From UBA10646 sp003456175 (GTDB lineage Bacteria; Bacteroidota; Bacteroidia; Chitinophagales; Chitinophagaceae), in the NCBI GenBank assembly GCA_031976225.1, contig DALYLQ010000045.1:1-21472 (forward strand): a stretch of 21,472 nucleotides of DNA. Direction: 5' to 3'. The position numbers were made by a program, and so were the translations under genes. A model generated the notes under the pieces. The model did no database searches. It had not been told where the DNA came from and was given only the letters and a program-made list of their open reading frames with translations. Positions 9,101 to 13,618 of the stretch are shown here, piece by piece. Numbering within the stretch: the stretch's first letter is position 1; each line of letters begins with the position of its first letter.

Positions 9101-9370
9101 TTCTGCAAGGCTTTTACTGCTACTTGCTTCGGTAAGCTTTTGATATGCATCTTCATAGGCTTTTATTGGTAAGCCTGGGTTAAAACTTTGAAGCTTTTCA
9201 ATGAAGTATTTTTTTAGTATTACTTCTCGCTTATTGGTACGACCTAAAGTACCATTAGCACCAAAAGTTTCGCTGTTGAACGCTAAGTTGGTATGCCAAC
9301 CTAAGGTTTGTTGAAATAGGTTGATGGCTGTTTTTTCTATAAGGTTATCTTCTGAGTATTCCCAAGTCAT
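6140..9370 (-). CDS. hsdR: Type I restriction enzyme, R (restriction/translocase) subunit
   Basis: 1076 residues, a normal length for HsdR, and apparently intact. The N-terminal nuclease domain has the PD-(D/E)XK triad: D152 in RRPDIIG, and E166 and K168 in FIELKA. The helicase/translocase motor has Walker A TQGSGKS (311-317), Walker B DEAH (414-417), motif III TGTPLF (441-446) and a late motif VI segment, QAIARANRI. A long helical C-terminal region contacts the methylase core. HsdR translocates DNA using ATP and cuts unmethylated DNA when bound to M2S. It is the last gene of the minus-strand train, starting 10 bp after the SecB-like gene. It is therefore co-transcribed with the TAC-like genes rather than directly with hsdS. 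Confidence 0.96.
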   Translation of the reverse strand: MTWEYSEDNLIEKTAINLFQQTLGWHTNLAFNSETFGANGTLGRTNKREVILKKYFIEKLQSFNPGLPIKAYEDAYQKLTEASSSKSLAEINQEMHNLLKDGIAVDYVNEKGEYVKNKVLKVFNFDDPTANHFLAVRQLWIQGKSNRERRPDIIGFVNGIPLLFIELKATHRKLENAFTDNFNDYKDVIPQLFYYNAFVVLSNGIESRIGSITGKYQHFHEWKRITEEDEGIVALDRIIVGVCHKNRMLDLFENFILFDTTLGNVVKLIARNHQFIGVNKAIENIQTKLLNYQQGHLSIEDKQKLGVFWHTQGSGKSYSMVFFCQKIHRKFTGSYTFLIVTDREELDNQIYGTFSGVGAVPKVKAGAKDALKANSGKHLKTLLTSEHRYLFTLIHKFNFDELITTRDNIIVISDEAHRTQGGQLALNLRNALPNASFIGFTGTPLFKDDEITKRIFGDYVSCYDFKRSVEDGATVPLYYENRGEYLGITNPAINEEIRAVIDAEAGDLDSDQRTKIEALFAREYPILTAKPRLEAIAKDVVWHFCNRGYKGKGMFVALDKLTAVRMYDMITHYWKETINALEKEINKGKYGDQELLDKSRELQWIKSTEICIVVSAEQNEIQKFQQWGLDIEPHRAKMNTQNLESRFKDENDPFRLVIVCAMWITGFDVPSLSTLYLDKPLKSHTLMQAIARANRINEGKNNGLIVDYIETYTALLDALTLYGSGAATKPHGEHEKPEVPVKPNEVLIEQLEEALEATENFLQYEVAFNLQELISSEGLLKIAAISKGIDAIYTNDETKRKFQVLAREVFKKFKALQPNKVLNNYAARKNAIDALYAKIEENVEQADITDVMQKIQTVVDASIENMIADPQAPYSNSIDLSGLDFQLLEQYFENVKHKHTAVQTLKDRVEKKLKQMVERNPMTVDFLKKYQEIIDAYNRGKDEAVIKETFRKLVELVHTYTQEEADSKREGLNDEQKAIFDILRQGKNLTQKEKEEIKKIAVTLLHELKKEKLQVAFWAEKSETSAAVFKFVNDSLFQVLPYPTYGDTDIDLKTNLVYQHLKNQYYGSGNSIYGRY

Positions 9371-9380
9371 TCAGTATGGC

Positions 9381-9842
9381 TTACTTGTTATGAAGGAGCT
9401 TATTTGGATCAATTATTGGTAATACAAATTTGTGTAATGCTGTACCTTGTAGTTGGGCGAGCAAAATGCCTCTGGCGGTAGCATAGGTGATAGATGACAG
9501 TGCATTACCCAAAACTGGCTGCAATAAAATTGTATCGCTTTCAGGGGGGTGGTTGGCCAATTGTTCTAGGTTATCAATCCGATATATAAATACCAAATGA
9601 AACGCTCCCTCGGCCTCTGCACTATTTTTTCCGTTGCTTTCTGTTACAACATTTACTGTAAAGTTGGCTTTAACTAATTTTTCTTCTAAGTTAAAGCTTA
9701 ATAATAGGCTATTATCAACACGGTGCCCTGTTACTTCATTCGTTTCAAAATCTTCGGGTACTTCTAGCCTACTATTAAGGATTTTGAACTCAACAATTGC
9801 AACTTTTTCGGGCTTGAATAAGTTGGCGGTATTATTGGACAT
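9381..9842 (-). CDS. SecB-like chaperone of a toxin-antitoxin-chaperone module
   Basis: 153 residues, acidic, without signal peptide or membrane segment. The pattern is that of the SecB fold: beta-rich N-terminal two thirds (VEFKILNSRLEV..., LLLSFNLEEKLVKANFTVNVV, FHLVFIYRID) and a C-terminal helix followed by a short hydrophobic strand (ATARGILLAQLQGTAL, then VLPIIDP). These correspond to the long helix and the ...PPI/LPI... ending of SecB proteins. It overlaps the XRE gene by 11 bp and ends 10 bp before hsdR. In tripartite TA systems (M. tuberculosis HigB1-HigA1-SecB; E. coli CmdTAC), a SecB-like chaperone in third position protects the antitoxin from aggregation and degradation. The SecB assignment is recognition by pattern, not alignment; a general export chaperone is less likely in this context. 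Confidence 0.6.
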   Translation of the reverse strand: MSNNTANLFKPEKVAIVEFKILNSRLEVPEDFETNEVTGHRVDNSLLLSFNLEEKLVKANFTVNVVTESNGKNSAEAEGAFHLVFIYRIDNLEQLANHPPESDTILLQPVLGNALSSITYATARGILLAQLQGTALHKFVLPIIDPNKLLHNK

Positions 9843-10239
9843 TGGCTATTAGATTTTGATCGGTTGCTTGCTGCCACTCAATAGTGCGCACAGGCTTTTG
9901 TGTTGTTAAATTTTTATGCGCTACATACATGTTAACACGTGCTGCACTGCTTTGTATATAGCGAGTACGTTCTTTTCGTTTGGGTACTTCTATTAATGGT
10001 TCGCCAAGTTCGGCAGATAGTTTAGCCAACGAACGAAGGGTGAAGTTGTGCTCGCCATTTAACCATTTAGAAATTTCAGATGGCTTTTTATCTAGCCTTG
10101 CTGCCAGCTCTTTTTGGTTAATTTTGTTATCTTTCAATAGCTGCTGAATACGCACCAACAAATCGGCATATAGCCGCACAAAAATTTCTACCTCGGCAGG
10201 GGTTTCATCTAGTATTTCTTGAAAAATTTTGCTTCTCAT
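9832..10239 (-). CDS. XRE/HigA-like helix-turn-helix antitoxin with C-terminal extension
   Basis: 135 residues. An N-terminal helical arm (1-30) precedes a Cro/CI-type HTH at about residues 30-83, with NQKELAARLDKKPSEISKWL as the helix-turn-helix and TLRSLAKLSAELGEPL closing the fold. This is the HigA arrangement. A tail of about 50 residues follows (84-135), basic at first and then an extended segment with TIEWQQATDQ. In chaperone-dependent antitoxins such a tail is the chaperone addiction domain; that role here is inferred. The gene starts 13 bp after the candidate toxin and overlaps the SecB-like gene by 11 bp, which suggests translational coupling. As a DNA-binding antitoxin it probably represses its own transcription unit. 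Confidence 0.75.
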   Translation of the reverse strand: MRSKIFQEILDETPAEVEIFVRLYADLLVRIQQLLKDNKINQKELAARLDKKPSEISKWLNGEHNFTLRSLAKLSAELGEPLIEVPKRKERTRYIQSSAARVNMYVAHKNLTTQKPVRTIEWQQATDQNLIANVQ

Positions 10240-10252
10240 TTTGTTTTTTGCT

Positions 10253-10771
10253 TTAAATGCTTATTTCATTGCCCCCATCGCTACTACAAAATGTTCTATG
10301 GTTGGAGCCGATGTAAATTTCTTTTTCTTGTAATGCCTTTAATATTCGTTGGGCGAAAACATTAGCTTCTTGAAATGCCTTGTTGGTTTTTCCTGCTTGT
10401 GCAGTTGCTGCTGTTTTTTCGCCTCCATTGAACAACACCACTAAGGATTCTGACATTCTTAAGCAGTATAACCGAAGGGGAAAATTGCCAAAGTTAATGT
10501 TGATGTCTTCTACCTGATGGGTACCCGCTGGGGGTAGTGCTTGTGCTGTATTTTCGAATCTGAAGAAACTTTCCAAGGCTCCGTATTCATCTCCAATGGC
10601 CACTTTAAGAAAGGTTGCAAGTTCTTGTAATGGGGTTTTAAGCTGCTCATGGTATCTGAATTGTTGAAAAAACTTATCGGTTTCTGAAAGGGTTGCATCT
10701 TGCCACCTTACGGTAAAAAAGGTGCAAGCTTGGCCTTGATCGTCGAATATTTCGAGTACGAATGTATTCAC
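10253..10771 (-). CDS. Candidate toxin (RelE/HigB-like C-terminal half) of the TAC module
   Basis: 172 residues, GTG start; no in-frame ATG occurs upstream before a stop. It is the first of three tightly packed genes, 13 bp before the XRE gene. I do not recognise the full-length family with certainty. Residues 99-120 (LRLYCLRMSESLVVLFNGGEKT) followed by a helical FQEANVFAQRILKAL (133-147) resemble the central strands and last helix of RelE/HigB-type toxins, where a basic residue at the strand start and a KKT-like turn are typical. The N-terminal 90 residues are longer than in usual HigB proteins (about 100-125 aa in total). The toxin role is argued mainly from the toxin-antitoxin-chaperone gene order. 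An uncharacterised partner protein of the XRE gene is the alternative. Confidence 0.5.
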   Translation of the reverse strand: MNTFVLEIFDDQGQACTFFTVRWQDATLSETDKFFQQFRYHEQLKTPLQELATFLKVAIGDEYGALESFFRFENTAQALPPAGTHQVEDININFGNFPLRLYCLRMSESLVVLFNGGEKTAATAQAGKTNKAFQEANVFAQRILKALQEKEIYIGSNHRTFCSSDGGNEISI

Positions 10772-10786
10772 TAATAACTGAATTAC
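10764..10786. promoter_or_regulatory. Imperfect palindrome over the toxin start, possible operator
   Basis: GTATTCA (10764-10770) and TGAATTAC (10779-10786) form an imperfect inverted repeat with one extra base, centred just upstream of and overlapping the toxin GTG codon. XRE antitoxins usually autoregulate through such sites. The site is weak and unsupported by a second copy. Confidence 0.25.
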
Positions 10787-10850
10787 GAAAAGCTTATTTC
10801 ACTTTTAAGTTAACTATTGCATATTAAACCTCATTTTCTTCATGAAGCAT

Positions 10851-12047
10851 TTACACTTCTATTTCCCCACTCATCAGCCTCGGCAATAAAATATCCCGTG
10901 CCTCTCGAAGTTTGGTGTTTTGTTTTAAAAGGTTCTGAATCAGGTTGAAATCATTTTGAACATCTTTCTTATAATCATTGATAACCTTTTTGGGCGGCAA
11001 CAATACAGGCATAGCTTTAACAACTTTTGAATTTATCGCTGTTCCAATTGAAGATGTGCTACCCAATGAATCATAAGGAAAGTTCTTTAGGTAGAAATAT
11101 ATGTATTCAGAACACATTTGATTTTCATCTTCAATATTGAAATGAGCAATCGCTTCATTGGTTGTCATATCCTCAGTTGTGATTGCAACTTTTCCAACTG
11201 TAAGTTTGAAACTCAACAAAACTGTATGTGCTTTTGCAACATTCATATTGAATTTGCTCACTGCCATTTCAGTCACGGTTTCACTTGTTTCAAAGGCAAA
11301 GACCGTTGAATTGTTTATGTCTTTTATCGAAACCCATTTAATTTTTGAATCCTCATCATTGAACCATTCTGACTGTTCTCTTGGTGGGGTTTTGCCAATG
11401 TTAATTTTGAAAATTTCATCTGCACGTTTTACTGTCCAACCTTCGGGTATTTTATTTACTTCATTTGAAGGTTTGAAAAAGTCAAATTCAGATTTATACC
11501 TCAAAAACGCCTTCTCCTCCAGCAATTGTATCCGCTTCAAATTATTCTCTATCAAATCATCATAAGCCGATAAAATGGAAGCGATGCGGCGTTGGGTGGG
11601 GAGTGGGGGAAGATTGATTTTAGATTCTCTGAGAATTGTTGTGTTTATATTCTGTATAGCCGCCCCAAATGCTCTTCCTAAGAATTCATCTTGCATTATT
11701 AGTAGATGATAGTAAAGAAATTCTTTATCAACCCCTCTAAAATTATTTACATATAACCAACCGTCATGAATACACCCTTCAACTCCAAGGAATTTTATTT
11801 GACCTAAGGAAACACCACTTGTAGCTATAATTAATGCACCAGGTTGCAATCTTCGGCTAAATGAAGCGCCAAATTCGTTCACTACTTCCTTTGTTTGATA
11901 AATGTATTTCCCAGATGCTGTTGCATCCGCAATCTTAACCCAAGGAATTGTGCCTTCCGAAAAATATGCAGGGTTGTCTATGGGTCTTGGTGACGAACCT
12001 CTTCCAACATCACATACACTTCCTATTTCAACTTTCTCCCACTTCAT
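10851..12047 (-). CDS. hsdS: Type I restriction-modification specificity subunit
   Basis: 398 residues with two target-recognition domains. TRD1 covers about residues 1-150 (opening WEKVEIGSVCDVGRG, closing INLPPLPTQRRIASIL). A central conserved coiled-coil spacer follows (YDDLIENNLKRIQLLEEKA). TRD2 runs from about 200 (IPEGWTVKRADEIFKINIGKTPP) to about 350 (AMPVLLPPKK). The closing helix ends LLPRLMSGEIEV, a common HsdS terminus. HsdS chooses the bipartite DNA target for the M2S methylase and R2M2S nuclease. The target sequence cannot be predicted by eye. The start codon lies in a TGA/ATG overlap (ATGA) with the upstream spacer frame and inside a copy of the 13-bp junction repeat. A 79-bp gap separates it from the TAC-like genes downstream. 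There is one hsdS only, with no silent cassette and no recombinase in the window. Confidence 0.95.
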   Translation of the reverse strand: MKWEKVEIGSVCDVGRGSSPRPIDNPAYFSEGTIPWVKIADATASGKYIYQTKEVVNEFGASFSRRLQPGALIIATSGVSLGQIKFLGVEGCIHDGWLYVNNFRGVDKEFLYYHLLIMQDEFLGRAFGAAIQNINTTILRESKINLPPLPTQRRIASILSAYDDLIENNLKRIQLLEEKAFLRYKSEFDFFKPSNEVNKIPEGWTVKRADEIFKINIGKTPPREQSEWFNDEDSKIKWVSIKDINNSTVFAFETSETVTEMAVSKFNMNVAKAHTVLLSFKLTVGKVAITTEDMTTNEAIAHFNIEDENQMCSEYIYFYLKNFPYDSLGSTSSIGTAINSKVVKAMPVLLPPKKVINDYKKDVQNDFNLIQNLLKQNTKLREARDILLPRLMSGEIEV

Positions 12048-12055
12048 ATCGCCAA
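12043..12055 (-). repeat. 13-bp junction direct repeat, copy at hsdS start
   Basis: Minus-strand TTGGCGATATGAA. It encodes Leu-Ala-Ile-stop of the upstream frame and contains the hsdS ATG. It is identical to the copies at 12285-12297 and 13148-13160. Confidence 0.85.
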
Positions 12056-12284
12056 TGCTTTAAAGTTTTCAGAAATGGTTGTCTGAATAACGGATTTTCT
12101 TGGATTGCTCCGATAACACAGATTTTTTGATGGCACAGATTTCAAATCCATGAAATCCATTAATCTATCTAATCCGTAATTCAGACAGTGATTGTGATGC
12201 AGCATTTTGATTTTTGTGATTGAGGGATTTCTATGATGAATCATTAAATCATACAAATCTGCTAAGTCATGGTTAAGACATTTT
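12056..12284. repeat. Inverted-repeat spacer element between rhuM and hsdS
   Basis: Low-complexity, AATCC-rich DNA between two junction repeats. An inverted repeat, 12080-12096 with 12171-12187 (16 of 17 matching; TGTCTGAAT and ATTCAGACA ends), encloses about 74 bp. The minus strand carries an 81-codon open frame (12289 to 12044) linked by ATGA-type overlaps to both rhuM and hsdS. Its composition (repeated Asn/His/Leu/Ile from AATCC-like words) suggests a repeat kept open for translational coupling rather than a folded protein. The 3' part resembles the shorter element at 13161-13267. Confidence 0.65.
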
Positions 12285-12297
12285 TTCATATCGCCAA
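12285..12297 (-). repeat. 13-bp junction direct repeat, copy at rhuM end
   Basis: Minus-strand TTGGCGATATGAA. Here it encodes the last residues and stop of the RhuM protein (Leu-Ala-Ile-stop) and the ATG of the spacer frame. It is identical to the copies at 12043-12055 and 13148-13160. Confidence 0.85.
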
Positions 12298-13152
12298 CTC
12301 CCTTTTTAATTGTTCTAAAATCAAATTCATTGTGCTTTCATCCATCTTCGAAAAGGCAAACCACTTTTTACCCAAATCTTTGAGTGATGCTCCTAAATGG
12401 TACAACTCCTTTTGGTCAATCAATAAAAAGCGGTCGTGGCTTGTTTTTAACTCCTTTATTTCAAAATGGCCATATTGCTCGTTGGCTTTTTTTACATCCA
12501 ACGCTAAGGTTTTGCTGATGCTTTTGGTTAATAACTGCACTTTTACCGTTTTCGCCTTTTTAGATAGATGCGTTAAGCTACTTTCATCTAAGTAATTGTC
12601 TATGAGTATAATTTCTTTTTTGGCTTTTTTAATTAGGCTGGAAGCAAAGGCGTAGGCATCAAAAATTTGTCCATCAAAGAAAATGCCTTGGGTAGGTAGT
12701 TCTTGTGTTTTAAGTTGTAAAGAAATTTGCTTTACTTCTCTGCTAAGGTCTTCGTAATTGTTTTCTATTCTGTTCATCCGCTGGTTCAAGGCATAGCCTT
12801 TCAGTAAATAATCTCTTAATACATGGGTAGCCCAAATGCGAAATTGTGTACCCTGCTTAGATTTTACCCTGTAACCAACCGAAATGATAACATTAAGGTT
12901 GTAGTATTCAATGGTTCGTTTAACATTTCTATTCCCCTCAATTTGAACTGTCAAGTATTCCTTGACAGTTGCTCTTTTTTCAAGTTCTCCTTCTTTGAAA
13001 CAGTTGTTTATGTGCAAACTGACGTTTTGTTTGGTTTGACCAAAAAGAGTGGCCATTTGTGTTTGCGTTAACCAAACAGTTTCATCTTCAAGTCTTACCT
13101 CGATATGCTCGGCTAATTCACCAGGTTGATAGAGTATGATTTCGTTTTTCAT
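12286..13152 (-). CDS. RhuM-family protein with C-terminal PLD-like domain
   Basis: 288 residues. The N-terminal 125 residues are a RhuM-type DNA-binding domain: an HTH-like WLTQTQMATLFGQTKQNVSLHI (27-48), then the hallmark YYNLNVIISVGYRV...GTQFRIWA (83-108) and VLRDYLLKGYALN. A short coiled coil (125-150) links to a C-terminal domain (about 155-288) that looks like a single PLD-type half-site. It has a strand/helix pattern and H239-x-R241-x4-D246 (SHDRFLLID) followed by GASLKDLG, where classical PLD has HxKx4D; Lys is replaced by Arg. RhuM genes are commonly found between hsdM and hsdS in Bacteroidota type I loci; their biochemical role there is unknown. Both ends of the gene lie in copies of the 13-bp junction repeat. 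Confidence 0.85.
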   Translation of the reverse strand: MKNEIILYQPGELAEHIEVRLEDETVWLTQTQMATLFGQTKQNVSLHINNCFKEGELEKRATVKEYLTVQIEGNRNVKRTIEYYNLNVIISVGYRVKSKQGTQFRIWATHVLRDYLLKGYALNQRMNRIENNYEDLSREVKQISLQLKTQELPTQGIFFDGQIFDAYAFASSLIKKAKKEIILIDNYLDESSLTHLSKKAKTVKVQLLTKSISKTLALDVKKANEQYGHFEIKELKTSHDRFLLIDQKELYHLGASLKDLGKKWFAFSKMDESTMNLILEQLKRELAI

Positions 13153-13160
13153 ATCGCCAA
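13148..13160 (-). repeat. 13-bp junction direct repeat, copy at rhuM start
   Basis: Minus-strand TTGGCGATATGAA containing the rhuM ATG. It is identical to the copies at 12043-12055 and 12285-12297. Here the upstream Leu-Ala-Ile frame is broken by an indel and holds only nine codons. Confidence 0.85.
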
Positions 13161-13267
13161 GTCTTTATATTTTCAGTAATGTTCTGAACACGATTTTTTG
13201 GATTACAGGATAGACAGGATTACTATCGACAAAGGAATCCTGATTCATAAATCCTTTAATCGTATTC
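13161..13267. repeat. Second, degraded copy of the inverted-repeat spacer element
   Basis: Lies between the GxxExxY remnant and rhuM. The end next to rhuM (minus ATTACTGAAAATATAAAG, then the 13-mer) matches the end of the spacer next to hsdS (ATTTCTGAAAACTTTAAAG, then the 13-mer) except for a few substitutions and one indel. The ends GTTCTGAACACGATT (near 13176-13190) and AATCGTATTCAGAC (13257-13270) form an imperfect inverted repeat like the one in the longer copy, again around AATCC-type words. Confidence 0.55.
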
Positions 13268-13618
13268 AGACGTTTGTTGTAAAGCCTTTTAAAGTCCATC
13301 AACGATATTATAGGCTTCCAAATAATTAATTGCCTATGCCTTATGCACACCCTAACTTCTCAGTAGCTTTTAGTTCTATCATTACCTTCTCTTCTACAAA
13401 AAATCAACCCTACGTGTTCCAGTTTTCTCCTCACGGTACAATGTGGGCATTTCTAACTCCCGCTGAAAGGAAATATTTTCATAAGCCAATTCAATTGCCA
13501 ATGGTCTTTGATAAATAACTTCCTGAAATCCATTTCCAAGTGTCGAATGTACTTTCATAGTACAACCGATAATCTTGTGCGTCAATCTGTCTATTTCACT
13601 TTCATTAATCCTATCCAT
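13268..13618 (-). pseudogene. Decayed GxxExxY-family gene
   Basis: The intact family is about 120-130 residues. Here the first 75 codons read well from the ATG at 13618, which overlaps the hsdM TGA by one base (TGATG). They include the family opening (DRLTHKIIGCTMKVHSTLGNGFQEVIYQ) and end RRVDFL-stop. The stop follows a six-T tract (13398-13403); one more T would give VDFFVEEKVMIELKA, the expected catalytic-like core. A second frameshift lies near 13345-13352, then a Gln-type codon is TAG (13334-13336; KA-stop-AINYLEAYNIVDGL). A gap of roughly nine residues precedes FKRLYNKRL. With two frameshifts, a nonsense codon and a deletion, this is a real pseudogene rather than a sequencing slip. GxxExxY proteins are of unknown function. 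Confidence 0.8.

Noticed and set aside
10851..12047. Phase-variable hsdS by DNA inversion
   Set aside because: The two conserved spacers within hsdS are not identical, and no silent hsdS copy or site-specific recombinase is in the window.
12044..12289. 81-residue hypothetical protein between rhuM and hsdS
   Set aside because: Composition and inverted-repeat structure point to a repeat element. It is recorded as a repeat with an open frame, not as a gene.
13165..13350. 61-residue minus-strand ORF upstream of rhuM
   Set aside because: It is made of the shifted tail of the GxxExxY pseudogene (FKRLYNKRL) and the degraded repeat, not a gene.
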